Position numbers and translations under genes: made by a program. The notes under the pieces were generated by a model, which was given only the letters and a program-made list of their open reading frames with translations, made no database searches and was not told where the DNA came from. Shown in pieces: positions 42,902-53,256 of a stretch of DNA of 64,000 nucleotides (positions are counted from its first letter, which is position 1; every line of letters begins with the position of its first letter). The stretch is from NCBI RefSeq assembly GCF_902498915.1, contig NZ_CABVLQ010000001.1; one strand, written 5' to 3'. The stretch comes from Escherichia ruysiae (GTDB lineage: Bacteria; Pseudomonadota; Gammaproteobacteria; Enterobacterales; Enterobacteriaceae).

Positions 42902-44434
42902 TTAGTTTTTGCGAAACATTTTCAGCATACGCTGAGTCACGGTGAAGCCACCGAAAATATTAATGCTGGCTATAAGCACCGCGATAAAACTAAGGAAGCT
43001 AACCCAGCCGCCCTGGCCAATCTGTAAAAGTGCTCCGACAACAATAATCCCTGAAATCGCATTGGTGACCGACATCAATGGTGTATGTAGCGCGTGCGAA
43101 ACATTCCACACCACGTAATAGCCCACAACGCACGCCAGCGCGAACACGGTGAAGTGTCCGAGGAACTCTTTCGGTGCAACATTCGCCAGCCAACCGAAAA
43201 GGATAATTGCCAGCGCCATCAAGGCGTATTTACGCCACGGCGAACAGGCACATTTTTCCTCGGTTTTGACTTCCGGTGCTGCTTTTTGTGCCGCCTGCGG
43301 CTGAGCTGATACCTGAATCGGCGGTGCCGGCCAGGTAATTTCGCCCGCACGGATCACGGTCACGCCGCGAATCACCACATCATCAAAATCAACAGTGATG
43401 TTGCCGTCTTTCTCTTTGCACAACAATTTCAGCAGATTGACGAGGTTGGTGCCATAAAGCTGTGAGGATTGCGTCGGCAGACGCCCCGGAAGATCGGTAT
43501 AACCAATGACTTTGACGCCATTTTCAGTGGTGAAGATTTGCCCCGGCACGGTGTATTCACAGTTACCGCCGTTTTGTGCTGCCAGATCGACAATCACACT
43601 GCCCGACTTCATGGAGTCCACCATTTCACGGGTAATCAGTTTCGGTGCCGGTTTGCCTGGAATAAGCGCAGTGGTAACAATGATATCGACGTCTTTTGCC
43701 TGCGCAGCAAAAAGCTCCATTTCCGCTTTGATGAACGCTTCCGACATCACTTTGGCATAGCCATCGCCGCTGCCTGCTTCCTCTTTAAAATCCAGTTCAA
43801 GGAATTCCGCGCCCATACTCTGAACTTGTTCTTTCACTTCCGGACGAGTATCGAACGCACGCACAATTGCGCCGAGGCTGTTTGCTGCACCAATGGCCGC
43901 CAGACCAGCAACACCCGCACCAATCACCATGACTTTTGCCGGCGGCACTTTACCTGCCGCAGTGATTTGTCCGGTAAAAAAGCGACCAAACTCATGAGCT
44001 GCTTCGACAATAGCGCGATAACCTGCGATATTCGCCATCGAACTTAACGCGTCCAGCGACTGGGCGCGAGAAATACGCGGTACGGAGTCCATCGCCATCA
44101 CGGTGACGTTACGTTCCGCAAGTTTTTGCATTAGCTCCGGATTCTGCGCAGGCCAGATAAAACTTACCAGCGTTGTACCTGGATTCAGTAGTGCAATTTC
44201 ATCATCTAACGGTGCATTGACCTTCAGAATGATCTCTGACTGCCAGACGTTATTCCCTTCTACTATTTCAGCGCCCGCTTGCACAAACGCTTTATCGTCA
44301 AAACTCGCCAGTTGACCCGCGCCGCTCTCTACCGCGACGGTAAAACCTAGTTTCAGCAACTGTTCCACTGTTTTTGGCGTTGCTGCAACACGGGTTTCAT
44401 TGGTTAACCGTTCTCTTGGTATGCCAATTCGCAT
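42902..44434 (-). CDS. pntA: Transhydrogenase alpha subunit
   Basis: A 510-residue subunit: NAD(H)-binding domain I (residues 1-390, with VIGAGVAGLAAIGAANSLGA), a linker, then four C-terminal membrane helices. I begin at MRIGIPRER; five codons could precede it. First gene of pntAB. The 520 bases before ydgH show no gene and carry both divergent promoters. Confidence 0.97.
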   Translation of the reverse strand: MRIGIPRERLTNETRVAATPKTVEQLLKLGFTVAVESGAGQLASFDDKAFVQAGAEIVEGNNVWQSEIILKVNAPLDDEIALLNPGTTLVSFIWPAQNPELMQKLAERNVTVMAMDSVPRISRAQSLDALSSMANIAGYRAIVEAAHEFGRFFTGQITAAGKVPPAKVMVIGAGVAGLAAIGAANSLGAIVRAFDTRPEVKEQVQSMGAEFLELDFKEEAGSGDGYAKVMSEAFIKAEMELFAAQAKDVDIIVTTALIPGKPAPKLITREMVDSMKSGSVIVDLAAQNGGNCEYTVPGQIFTTENGVKVIGYTDLPGRLPTQSSQLYGTNLVNLLKLLCKEKDGNITVDFDDVVIRGVTVIRAGEITWPAPPIQVSAQPQAAQKAAPEVKTEEKCACSPWRKYALMALAIILFGWLANVAPKEFLGHFTVFALACVVGYYVVWNVSHALHTPLMSVTNAISGIIVVGALLQIGQGGWVSFLSFIAVLIASINIFGGFTVTQRMLKMFRKN

Positions 44435-44954
44435 GATATTCCCTTCCATCGGTTTTATTGATGATGGTTTGCCTGTGTTTCAAGTACACAAGCCGCTCAT
44501 GAACGAGCTAAATGTTACTCCGTTAAAATAAATTAGTAACAAACGTCTATAACGTACTGAAAATAATGCCTGTGATCTAGCGCCAAAAATCAGTATCTCG
44601 GCGTTAACTCGAAAAATATTAACGATTCAGCCTTGATAGTGGGATAAACACCATAGAACACAGGATAAGGGGCGATAATTGTCTTCGATAGCCAGGTAAA
44701 ACATGAGATCACCCCGTCGCAAGCCGCCAGTTAACATTAAATTAACTTATACAATTCAGCCATTTCAGCCATTTTATGTTACTGCGGTTACTTTTTAATC
44801 ACAGATGGTTATTCGAACAGGTTTAAAATCAAATCAAGAAGTCTGATATGAAAAATCACGCAGACAGTTACACCGTTTAAATGCAATAATCAGCCACGTT
44901 TCTCGTTAATAACAATACCAGTACCTGGTTTGCGCAAGGCGAAGGATTATTTTT

Positions 44955-45899
44955 ATGAAGCTTAAGAACACCCTCCTGGCGTCGGCACTGCTTTCTGCTA
45001 CGGCATTCTCCGTTAACGCAGCAACAGAACTGACACCGGAGCAAGCGGCAGCGGTTAAACCTTTTGACCGTGTAGTGGTTACCGGACGTTTCAATGCCAT
45101 TGGCGAGGCGGTCAAAGCCGTATCCCGCCGCGCTGATAAAGAAGGCGCAGCCTCTTTTTATGTTGTCGATACGTCAGATTTCGGTAACAGCGGTAACTGG
45201 CGTGTAGTTGCCGATCTCTATAAGTCTGATGCTGAAAAAGCAGAAACTGAAAAGAATCGTGTGATTAACGGTGTGGTGGAACTGCCAAAAGACCAGGCCG
45301 TTCTGATCGAACCGTTTGATACAGTTACCGTCCAGGGCTTTTACCGTAGCCAACCTGAAGTTAATGACGCCATCACCAAAGCGGCGAAAGCAAAAGGCGC
45401 ATACTCTTTCTATATTGTTCGTCAAATCGATGCCAACCAGGGCGGTAACCAGCGCATTACGGCCTTCATCTATAAAAAAGATGCTAAGAAACGCGTAGTA
45501 CAAAGCCCGGATGTGATCCCGGCGGATTCCGACGCGGGACGTGCAGCCCTGGCGGCCGGTGGCGAAGCTGCGAAGAAAGTTGAAATCCCAGGCGTTGCCA
45601 CTACTGCATCACCAAGTTCCGAAGTCGGTCGCTTCTTTGAAACCCAGTCATCAAAAGGCGGACGTTACACTGTCACGCTACCTGACGGCACTAAAGTCGA
45701 AGAACTGAACAAAGCGACCGCAGCGATGATGGTGCCGTTCGACAGCATTAAGTTCTCAGGTAACTACGGCAACATGACCGAAGTTTCCTACCAGGTTGCT
45801 AAACGTGCCGCGAAGAAAGGGGCTAAGTATTACCACATCACCCGCCAGTGGCAGGAACGTGGCAATAACCTGACCATCAGCGCAGATCTGTATAAATAA
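44955..45899 (+). CDS. ydgH: YdgH, periplasmic DUF1471 protein
   Basis: A 314-residue secreted protein with three DUF1471 (BhsA/McbA-like) domains at about residues 30-95, 100-170 and 230-314; each has the (A/S)FYV/I... pattern. Signal peptide of 22 residues ends VNAATE. These proteins act in stress and biofilm in the envelope. Exact role unknown; a strong stem-loop follows. Confidence 0.94.
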   Translation: MKLKNTLLASALLSATAFSVNAATELTPEQAAAVKPFDRVVVTGRFNAIGEAVKAVSRRADKEGAASFYVVDTSDFGNSGNWRVVADLYKSDAEKAETEKNRVINGVVELPKDQAVLIEPFDTVTVQGFYRSQPEVNDAITKAAKAKGAYSFYIVRQIDANQGGNQRITAFIYKKDAKKRVVQSPDVIPADSDAGRAALAAGGEAAKKVEIPGVATTASPSSEVGRFFETQSSKGGRYTVTLPDGTKVEELNKATAAMMVPFDSIKFSGNYGNMTEVSYQVAKRAAKKGAKYYHITRQWQERGNNLTISADLYK

Positions 45900-45916
45900 C
45901 TATTCAGTATCACGAT

Positions 45917-45937
45917 AAGGCGGCTTTATGCCGCCTT
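45917..45937 (+). terminator. Terminator of ydgH
   Basis: AAGGCGGC pairs with GCCGCCTT around five bases; TAGCATTTTTAG follows. Confidence 0.75.
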
Positions 45938-46083
45938 TAGCATTTTTAGTCACAAATTTTCCCCTAACCATTGCATGACGATACATCTCTTCGTAAAATC
46001 CCGCGCCTTAGTGACAAACACCATTTTTATGCGTTTTGTCCTAATATTTATTCTTCCAAACACGTTTTGATCACTGGATACAG

Positions 46084-47466
46084 ATGGAAAAGAAACTGGG
46101 ACTGAGCGCGCTCACTGCGCTGGTATTAAGCTCAATGCTGGGCGCAGGTGTTTTCAGTCTGCCGCAAAATATGGCGGCGGTAGCCAGCCCGGCAGCATTA
46201 TTGATCGGCTGGGGTATCACCGGCGCAGGGATTTTATTACTGGCCTTCGCTATGCTGATCCTGACGCGTATTCGTCCCGATCTTGACGGCGGTATCTTTA
46301 CCTATGCCCGTGAAGGGTTTGGCGAACTGATTGGTTTCTGCTCCGCATGGGGATACTGGCTGTGCGCAGTTATCGCCAACGTCTCCTATCTGGTGATCGT
46401 CTTTTCCGCATTGAGTTTCTTCACCGATACGCCGGAATTGCGCCTGTTTGGCGATGGCAATACCTGGCAATCGATTGTCGGTGCATCCGCCTTATTATGG
46501 ATTGTTCACTTTTTGATCCTGCGCGGCGTGCAGACTGCTGCCAGCATTAACCTGGTGGCTACGCTGGCAAAATTATTGCCGCTAGGTCTGTTTATTGTTC
46601 TGGCGATGATGATGTTCAAACTGGACACCTTCAAACTCGACTTCACTGGCCTTGCACTTGGTATACCGGTATGGGAACAGGTGAAAAACACAATGTTGAT
46701 CACACTGTGGGTATTCATTGGCGTGGAAGGTGCAGTGGTGGTTTCTGCGCGAGCGCGTAATAAACATGATGTCGGCAAAGCAACACTTCTGGCGGTACTT
46801 TCCGCGCTGGGCGTTTATTTACTGGTAACTCTGCTTTCGCTGGGGGTGGTAGCACGCCCTGAACTGGCTGAAATCCGTAATCCCTCTATGGCCGGCCTGA
46901 TGGTGAAAATGATGGGGCCGTGGGGTGAGATTATCATCGCTGCCGGACTGATCGTTTCCGTTTGCGGCGCGTACTTAAGCTGGACCATTATGGCGGCAGA
47001 AGTCCCCTTCCTGGCTGCCACTCATAAAGCATTCCCGCGCATTTTTGCTCGCCAGAATGCGCAAGCTGCGCCGTCTGCCTCACTGTGGCTGACCAACATC
47101 TGCGTGCAAATTTGCCTGGTACTCATCTGGCTAACCGGTTCCGATTACAACACATTGCTCACCATCGCCTCAGAAATGATTCTGGTGCCCTATTTCCTGG
47201 TTGGCGCGTTCCTGCTGAAAATCGCTACCCGTCCACTGCATAAAGCAGTAGGTATCGGTGCCTGCATTTATGGCTTATGGTTATTGTACGCCTCTGGCCC
47301 AATGCACCTGCTGTTGTCCGTCGTTCTGTATGCACCTGGGCTTCTGGTGTTCCTGTACGCGCGTAAAACGCATACACATGATAATGTACTGAATCGTCAG
47401 GAAATGGTGTTAATTAGCATGTTGTTAATTGCCGCAGTTCCGGCGACCTGGATGCTGGTGGGATAA
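46084..47466 (+). CDS. ydgI: YdgI, arginine/ornithine antiporter family
   Basis: A 460-residue APC-superfamily permease with 12 helices, start MEKKLGLSALTALVLSSMLGAG. It is near ArcD-type arginine:ornithine antiporters. E. coli lacks the rest of the arginine deiminase path, so the exchanged solutes are unclear. Followed 36 bases later by folM. Confidence 0.92.
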   Translation: MEKKLGLSALTALVLSSMLGAGVFSLPQNMAAVASPAALLIGWGITGAGILLLAFAMLILTRIRPDLDGGIFTYAREGFGELIGFCSAWGYWLCAVIANVSYLVIVFSALSFFTDTPELRLFGDGNTWQSIVGASALLWIVHFLILRGVQTAASINLVATLAKLLPLGLFIVLAMMMFKLDTFKLDFTGLALGIPVWEQVKNTMLITLWVFIGVEGAVVVSARARNKHDVGKATLLAVLSALGVYLLVTLLSLGVVARPELAEIRNPSMAGLMVKMMGPWGEIIIAAGLIVSVCGAYLSWTIMAAEVPFLAATHKAFPRIFARQNAQAAPSASLWLTNICVQICLVLIWLTGSDYNTLLTIASEMILVPYFLVGAFLLKIATRPLHKAVGIGACIYGLWLLYASGPMHLLLSVVLYAPGLLVFLYARKTHTHDNVLNRQEMVLISMLLIAAVPATWMLVG

Positions 47467-47502
47467 CGTTCTTCCCATCGTTGGATAGCAAAGGAGATAA
47501 CG

Positions 47503-48225
47503 ATGGGTAAAACCCACCCCTTGCCAATATTAATTACTGGCGGAGGCCGTCGCATTGGCCTCGCCCTCGCCTGGCATTTCATTAATCAAAAGCAACCGGT
47601 GATTGTCAGCTATCGGACGCGCTATCCTGCCATTGATGGACTGATTAATGCGGGTGCGCAATGTATTCAGGCTGATTTTTCAACCAACGACGGTGTGATG
47701 GCGTTTGCCGATGAGGTACTAAAAAGCACCCATGGCCTGCGTGCTATTTTGCACAACGCCAGCGCGTGGATGGCTGAAAAACCAGGTACGCCACTGACTG
47801 ACGTGCTGGCCTGCATGATGCAAATCCACGTTAATACCCCATACCTTCTTAACCACGCTCTGGAAAGATTACTGCGTGGGCACGGACACGCCGCCAGCGA
47901 TATCATTCACTTTACCGATTATGTGGTGGAGCGCGGAAGCGACAAACATATTGCCTATGCTGCGAGCAAAGCGGCGCTGGATAATATGACACGCTCGTTT
48001 GCCCGCAAGCTGGCACCGGAAGTGAAAGTGAATTCTATCGCGCCATCGCTGATCCTGTTTAATGAGCATGATGATGCTGAATATCGTCAACAGGCGCTGA
48101 ATAAATCACTGATGAAAACCGCACCAGGCGAGAAAGAAGTGATCGACCTGGTCGATTATTTACTCACCAGTTGCTTTGTTACCGGACGCAGTTTTCCGCT
48201 TGATGGCGGTCGACATCTGCGTTAA
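47503..48225 (+). CDS. folM: FolM, dihydromonapterin reductase
   Basis: A 240-residue short-chain dehydrogenase/reductase. NADPH motif TGGGRRIGLA and catalytic Tyr-Lys (YAASKAAL) are visible. FolM reduces dihydromonapterin and weakly dihydrofolate, supplying tetrahydromonapterin cofactor for phenylalanine hydroxylase-type enzymes in other bacteria. Stop overlaps ydgC convergently. Confidence 0.95.
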   Translation: MGKTHPLPILITGGGRRIGLALAWHFINQKQPVIVSYRTRYPAIDGLINAGAQCIQADFSTNDGVMAFADEVLKSTHGLRAILHNASAWMAEKPGTPLTDVLACMMQIHVNTPYLLNHALERLLRGHGHAASDIIHFTDYVVERGSDKHIAYAASKAALDNMTRSFARKLAPEVKVNSIAPSLILFNEHDDAEYRQQALNKSLMKTAPGEKEVIDLVDYLLTSCFVTGRSFPLDGGRHLR

Positions 48226-48557
48226 TGCAGCTTCATCCAGCATATAATCAACACCCATGCGCTTATCCCCCAGCACGCAACGGAACCCACAAAAGCGGCG
48301 GGCAAGCGCATTATTCCGGTGAAATACCACAGCGACGCCAGGTAAATAAGATAGGGAATAATCGACCACATGCTGAAAATGATGGTTGCGCGTAAGGCTT
48401 CAATGCCGCGTTCGCTGGCAACAATATAATGCGCAATAAGCGCAAAGGTCGGGAAAAGCGGAATCAGCCCGGCGATATAGTAATTTTTCGTTTTTGCTAA
48501 TACACCAATTAACACCACCACCAGCGCACCAAGCGCGGCTTTGATTACCAGCCCCAT
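48222..48557 (-). CDS. ydgC: YdgC, inner-membrane GlpM-like protein
   Basis: A 111-residue membrane protein with three or four helices, related to GlpM of Pseudomonas (alginate link). Its function in E. coli is unclear. It is convergent with folM (4-base overlap) and divergent from rstA. Confidence 0.92.
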   Translation of the reverse strand: MGLVIKAALGALVVVLIGVLAKTKNYYIAGLIPLFPTFALIAHYIVASERGIEALRATIIFSMWSIIPYLIYLASLWYFTGIMRLPAAFVGSVACWGISAWVLIICWMKLH

Positions 48558-48685
48558 CTTTTTACCTTAACACTTCCATAACAAGTCATCCGTAGAATAC
48601 CTGATGAAAACTTGTTTAGGAACGATTGATAGTAAGTAAAAACAACGCGGTGTATTGTGACGTTTTTATATCTACCGTGAATAAT

Positions 48686-49405
48686 ATGAACACTATCGTA
48701 TTTGTGGAAGATGACGCGGAAGTCGGTTCACTGATTGCCGCGTATTTGGCGAAACATGATATACAGGTAACCATTGAACCTCGCGGCGACCATGCAGAAG
48801 AAACAATTCTGCGGGAAAATCCGGATTTGGTGCTCCTCGATATCATGCTACCAGGCAAGGACGGCATGACTGTCTGTCGTGATTTACGCACTAAATGGAG
48901 CGGGCCTATAGTTCTGCTGACATCTCTCGATAGTGATATGAACCACATTCTGGCTCTGGAAATGGGCGCCTGCGACTATATTCTCAAAACAACGCCCCCC
49001 GCAGTCCTGCTGGCGCGGTTACGTTTACATTTGCGTCAGAACGAGCAAACCACGCTGACCAAAGGTATACAAGAAGCACCTCTTACTCCTTATAAGGCAT
49101 TGCATTTCGGCACGTTAACCATCGATCCCATTAACCGTGTAGTTACGCTTGCTGACTGCGAAATTTCACTCTCTACCGCCGATTTTGAACTGCTCTGGGA
49201 ATTAGCCACCCACGCGGGGCAAATTATGGACAGAGATGCGTTGTTGAAAAATTTACGCGGCGTCAGTTACGACGGTCTGGATCGTAGCGTGGACGTGGCT
49301 ATTTCGCGGTTAAGAAAAAAACTGCGCGATAACGCTGCCGAACCTTATCGCATTAAAACCGTGCGAAACAAAGGCTATCTGTTTGCGCCTCATGCGTGGG
49401 AATAA
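48686..49405 (+). CDS. rstA: RstA response regulator
   Basis: A 239-residue OmpR-family regulator. Receiver domain with phospho-acceptor Asp in LVLLDIMLPG and Lys near DYILKTTPP. C-terminal winged helix (SVDVAISRLRKKL...). Under PhoP control by low Mg2+ in K-12, it activates asr and others through the RstA box, one of which lies at 37790. Start at MNTIVFVED; upstream codons in frame lack a site. Confidence 0.95.
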   Translation: MNTIVFVEDDAEVGSLIAAYLAKHDIQVTIEPRGDHAEETILRENPDLVLLDIMLPGKDGMTVCRDLRTKWSGPIVLLTSLDSDMNHILALEMGACDYILKTTPPAVLLARLRLHLRQNEQTTLTKGIQEAPLTPYKALHFGTLTIDPINRVVTLADCEISLSTADFELLWELATHAGQIMDRDALLKNLRGVSYDGLDRSVDVAISRLRKKLRDNAAEPYRIKTVRNKGYLFAPHAWE

Positions 49406-49408
49406 GCG

Positions 49409-50710
49409 ATGAAAAAACTGTTTATCCAGTTTTATCTTCTACTGTTTGTCTGCTTTCTGGTGATGTCCCTACTGGTTGGGCTGGTGTACAAATTTACCGC
49501 CGAACGCGCGGGCAAACAGTCGCTGGATGATTTGATGAACAGTTCTCTATACCTGATGCGTAGCGAATTGCGCGAGATCCCCCCACACGACTGGGGAAAA
49601 ACGCTGAAAGAGATGGATTTAAATCTCTCTTTTGATCTGCGCGTCGAACCGTTGAGTAAATATCATCTCGATGAAATCTCCATGCATCGACTGCGTGGCG
49701 GCGAAATTGTCGCCCTGGACGATCAGTACACATTCTTACAGCGTATACCGCGCAGCCACTACGTGCTGGCAGTCGGTCCCGTGCCTTATCTTTATTACCT
49801 CCATCAAATGCGATTACTGGATATCGCGCTGATCGCTTTTATTGCCATCTCCCTCGCCTTTCCCGTGTTTATCTGGATGCGTCCGCACTGGCAGGACATG
49901 TTAAAACTGGAAGCAGCGGCGCAACGATTTGGCGATGGGCATCTCAATGAACGTATTCACTTTGATGAAGGTTCGAGTTTTGAACGGCTTGGCGTGGCGT
50001 TTAACCAGATGGCGGATAATATCAACGCCTTGATTGCCAGTAAAAAACAGCTTATTGACGGTATCGCCCACGAACTGCGAACGCCGTTAGTGCGCCTGCG
50101 TTATCGACTGGAGATGAGCGAAAATCTGAGCGCAACAGAATCTCAGGCGTTGAATCGCGATATCAGCCAACTGGAAGCCTTAATTGAAGAGTTGCTGACT
50201 TATGCCCGACTCGATCGCCCGCAAAATGAGCTCCATCTTAGCGAACCAGACCTGCCGTTGTGGCTGTCAACGCATCTGGCCGACATTCAGGCACTAACTC
50301 CCGATAAAACGGTACGGATAAAAACCATCATGCAAGGTCATTATGCGGCGTTGGATATGCGCTTGATGGAGCGCGTGCTGGATAACTTGCTCAATAATGC
50401 CCTGCGCTACTGCCATTCAACAGTCGAAACCAGCCTGCTACTGGCAGGAAACAAAGCGACATTAATTGTTGAAGATGATGGTGCAGGGATTGCACCACAG
50501 GATCGAGAGCATATCTTTGAACCCTTTGTTCGCCTCGACCCCAGCCGTGACCGTGCAACCGGCGGCTGCGGGCTGGGACTGGCAATTGTCCACTCAATTG
50601 CACTGGCAATGGGCGGCACGGTTAATTGTGACACCAGCGAACTGGGCGGCGCCCGCTTCTCGTTTAGCTGGCCGTTATGGCACAACATTGCGCAATTTAC
50701 CTCTGCCTGA
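49409..50710 (+). CDS. rstB: RstB sensor histidine kinase
   Basis: A 433-residue membrane kinase: N-terminal helix, periplasmic loop of about 100 residues, second helix near 135-155, HAMP, H-box IAHELRTPL, and ATPase motifs NLLNNALRY, DDGAGI, GCGLGLAI. It starts three bases past rstA. Signal: low pH or Mg2+ with interplay from PhoQ. Confidence 0.95.
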   Translation: MKKLFIQFYLLLFVCFLVMSLLVGLVYKFTAERAGKQSLDDLMNSSLYLMRSELREIPPHDWGKTLKEMDLNLSFDLRVEPLSKYHLDEISMHRLRGGEIVALDDQYTFLQRIPRSHYVLAVGPVPYLYYLHQMRLLDIALIAFIAISLAFPVFIWMRPHWQDMLKLEAAAQRFGDGHLNERIHFDEGSSFERLGVAFNQMADNINALIASKKQLIDGIAHELRTPLVRLRYRLEMSENLSATESQALNRDISQLEALIEELLTYARLDRPQNELHLSEPDLPLWLSTHLADIQALTPDKTVRIKTIMQGHYAALDMRLMERVLDNLLNNALRYCHSTVETSLLLAGNKATLIVEDDGAGIAPQDREHIFEPFVRLDPSRDRATGGCGLGLAIVHSIALAMGGTVNCDTSELGGARFSFSWPLWHNIAQFTSA

Positions 50711-50755
50711 CGCTACGCGCACGGTGGTCAAGTCGTCGCCACTGTGCTATAACAT

Positions 50756-50775
50756 AAGTATGTTGTAACTAAAGT
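50756..50775 (+). promoter_or_regulatory. TerB replication-fork arrest site
   Basis: AAGTATGTTGTAACTAAAGT fits the Ter consensus AGNATGTTGTAAYKAAA. It lies 10 bases before the tus ATG, so Tus represses its own gene. By the known polarity (the GC6 base is at the left end as read here) forks moving left to right in this window are stopped. Confidence 0.93.
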
Positions 50776-50784
50776 GGTGATTTT

Positions 50785-51714
50785 ATGGCTCGTTACGATC
50801 TCGTAGATCGACTCAATACTACCTTTCGCCAGATGGAGCAAGAACTGGCCGCATTTGCCGCTGAGCTTGAACAGCACAAGTTGCTGGTTGCCCGGGTATT
50901 CTCTTTACCGGAAGTCAAAAAAGAGGATGAGCATAATCCGCTGAATTGCATTGAAGTTAAGCAACATCTCGGCAAAGAGGCGCAGGCGCTCGCGCTACGT
51001 CATTTCCGCCATTTGTTTATTCAGCAACAGTCTGAAAATCGCAGCAGCAAGGCCGCTGTTCGTCTGCCCGGCGTGTTGTGTTATCAGGTTGATAACCTTT
51101 CACAAGCGGCGCTGGTAAGTCATATCCAGCGCATCAATCAACTTAAAACCACTTTCGAGCATATCGTCACGGTTGAGTCAGAACTTCCTACGGCGGCGCG
51201 TTTTGAATGGGTGCATCGCCATTTGCCGGGGCTGATCACACTGAACGCTTACCGCACCCTCACCGTTCTGCATGACCCCGCAACTTTACGTTTTGGCTGG
51301 GCGAATAAACATATCATTAAGAATTTGCATCGTGATGAAGTGCTGGCGCAGCTGGAAAAAAGTCTGAAATCACCCCGCAGCGTCGCACCGTGGACGCGTG
51401 AGGAGTGGCAGGGAAAACTGGAGCGTGAATATCAGGATATTGCTGCCCTGCCACAGGACGTGAAGTTAAAAATCAAACGTCCGGTAAAGGTGCAGCCGAT
51501 TGCCCGCGTCTGGTACAAGGGAGATCAAAAACAGGTACAACACGCCTGCCCTACGCCGCTTATTGCACTGATTAATCGGGATAATGGCGCGGGCGTACCG
51601 GACGTTGGCGAGTTGTTGAATTACGATGCCGACAATGTGCAGCACCGTTATAAACCGCAGGCGCAGCCGCTTCGTTTGATCATTCCACGGCTGCACCTGT
51701 ATGTTGCAGATTAA
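50785..51714 (+). CDS. tus: Tus terminus-binding protein
   Basis: A 309-residue monomeric DNA-binding protein that locks onto Ter sites and blocks the DnaB helicase from one side. Family residues around WTREEWQGKLEREYQDI and KPQAQPLRLIIPRLHLYVAD are intact. Its 3' end overlaps fumC by four bases, convergently. Confidence 0.97.
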   Translation: MARYDLVDRLNTTFRQMEQELAAFAAELEQHKLLVARVFSLPEVKKEDEHNPLNCIEVKQHLGKEAQALALRHFRHLFIQQQSENRSSKAAVRLPGVLCYQVDNLSQAALVSHIQRINQLKTTFEHIVTVESELPTAARFEWVHRHLPGLITLNAYRTLTVLHDPATLRFGWANKHIIKNLHRDEVLAQLEKSLKSPRSVAPWTREEWQGKLEREYQDIAALPQDVKLKIKRPVKVQPIARVWYKGDQKQVQHACPTPLIALINRDNGAGVPDVGELLNYDADNVQHRYKPQAQPLRLIIPRLHLYVAD

Positions 51715-53114
51715 CGCCCGGATTTCATGCTGCCGACCATCTGTTCTGGTCGTACCCAGCTGTCAAACTCGGCTTCGCTAAGATAGCCCAGCGCAAGGGC
51801 TGCAGCTTTTAAGGTCAGCCCTTCTTTATGCGCTTTTTTTGCAATCTCGGCGGCTCTGTCATAGCCAATGTGGGTGTTTAGTGCGGTCACCAGCATCAGC
51901 GATTCATTGAGTAATTGATTGATTCGCTCACGATTCGGCTCAATCCCCACTGCACAGTGTTTGTTAAAACTTTCCATGCCATCTGCCAGCAAGCGTACCG
52001 ATTGCAGGAAATTGTGGATAACCATCGGGCGGAAGACGTTCAGTTCAAAGTTTCCGGAAGCGCCACCCATGTTGATCGCCACGTCGTTCCCCATCACCTG
52101 ACAGCAAAGCATGGTTAACGCTTCACACTGCGTTGGGTTCACTTTCCCAGGCATGATTGAACTGCCCGGCTCGTTTTCCGGGATTGAGATTTCACCAATT
52201 CCGCAGCGAGGGCCAGATGCCAGCCAACGAACGTCATTGGCAATTTTCATCAGTGACGCAGCCAACCCTTTCAAGGCGCCGTGCGCCTGAACCAGCGCAT
52301 CACAGGTCGCCAGAGCTTCAAATTTGTTCGGCGCGGTAACAAACGGCGCGCAGGTAATTACCGAAAGTTCATCCGCAACGCGACGCGCATATTCCGGATG
52401 AGTGTTCAGCCCCGTCCCTACTGCTGTACCACCCAGCGCCAGTTCCGCCACGTGCGGCAGACTGTACTCGATATGTTTGAGATTATGCTCCAGCATCGCT
52501 ACCCAGCCAGAAATCTCCTGCCCCAGCGTCAGCGGCGTGGCGTCCTGCAAGTGGGTACGACCAATTTTGACGATATCGGCAAATGCACGCGATTTTTCAC
52601 TCAGCGTCTGTGTCAGGGTTTTAAGCTGCGGAATGAGTTGCTTGCGCAGCGCCAGCAGCGCCGCAACGTGCATCGCCGTCGGAAAGACATCGTTGGAACT
52701 TTGGCTTTTGTTCACGTCGTCATTAGGGTGAACTTTACGTTCCATCCCGCGCACGCCGCCGAGCAATTCGCTCGCGCGGTTAGCCAGCACTTCGTTCATA
52801 TTCATATTGCTTTGCGTACCGGAACCGGTCTGCCAGATAGCCAGCGGAAATTCATCGTCATGCTGTCCCGCCAGCACTTCATCTGCCGCCTGACGAATGG
52901 CACTCGCTTTCTCTTCAGACAGCAAGCCTAAATCTTCATTAACTTTTGCCGCTGCGCGCTTGGTTAGCGCCAGCGCATGAATCAGTGAGGTTGGCATTTT
53001 CTCCGTCGAAATGCGGAAATGCTCCAGCGAGCGTTGAGTTTGTGCGCCCCACAGCTTATCTGCCGGGACATCGATCGCACCCATCGAATCTTTTTCGCTG
53101 CGTACTGTTTTCAT
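51711..53114 (-). CDS. fumC: Fumarase C (class II)
   Basis: A 467-residue iron-free, oxidation-resistant fumarase interconverting fumarate and malate. Signature loop GSSIMPGKVNPTQ and SSNDVFPTAMH are intact. In K-12 SoxRS induces it when the iron-sulfur fumarases are damaged. It follows fumA with 142 bases between and has its own promoter. Confidence 0.97.
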   Translation of the reverse strand: MKTVRSEKDSMGAIDVPADKLWGAQTQRSLEHFRISTEKMPTSLIHALALTKRAAAKVNEDLGLLSEEKASAIRQAADEVLAGQHDDEFPLAIWQTGSGTQSNMNMNEVLANRASELLGGVRGMERKVHPNDDVNKSQSSNDVFPTAMHVAALLALRKQLIPQLKTLTQTLSEKSRAFADIVKIGRTHLQDATPLTLGQEISGWVAMLEHNLKHIEYSLPHVAELALGGTAVGTGLNTHPEYARRVADELSVITCAPFVTAPNKFEALATCDALVQAHGALKGLAASLMKIANDVRWLASGPRCGIGEISIPENEPGSSIMPGKVNPTQCEALTMLCCQVMGNDVAINMGGASGNFELNVFRPMVIHNFLQSVRLLADGMESFNKHCAVGIEPNRERINQLLNESLMLVTALNTHIGYDRAAEIAKKAHKEGLTLKAAALALGYLSEAEFDSWVRPEQMVGSMKSGR

Positions 53115-53227
53115 GGACTGCTCCTCACCTGATTAATTTTTTCTTTCTGTTTTGCTTACGTTAAGCAACTTTTAGCTCACTCATTATTTACTATTTGATA
53201 ACAAATGTTTGGTCTTTCGTGCCATGT

Positions 53228-53252
53228 AAAAAAGCCGCCCCGAAGGGCGGCT
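53228..53252 (-). terminator. Terminator of fumA
   Basis: AGCCGCCC, loop TTCG, GGGCGGCT, followed by TTTTTTAC on the minus strand. Confidence 0.85.
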
Positions 53253-53256
53253 CTGT

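Noticed and set aside
52281..52931. 216-codon plus-strand frame
   Set aside because: Antisense to fumC, no ribosome site, arginine-rich composition typical of a shadow.
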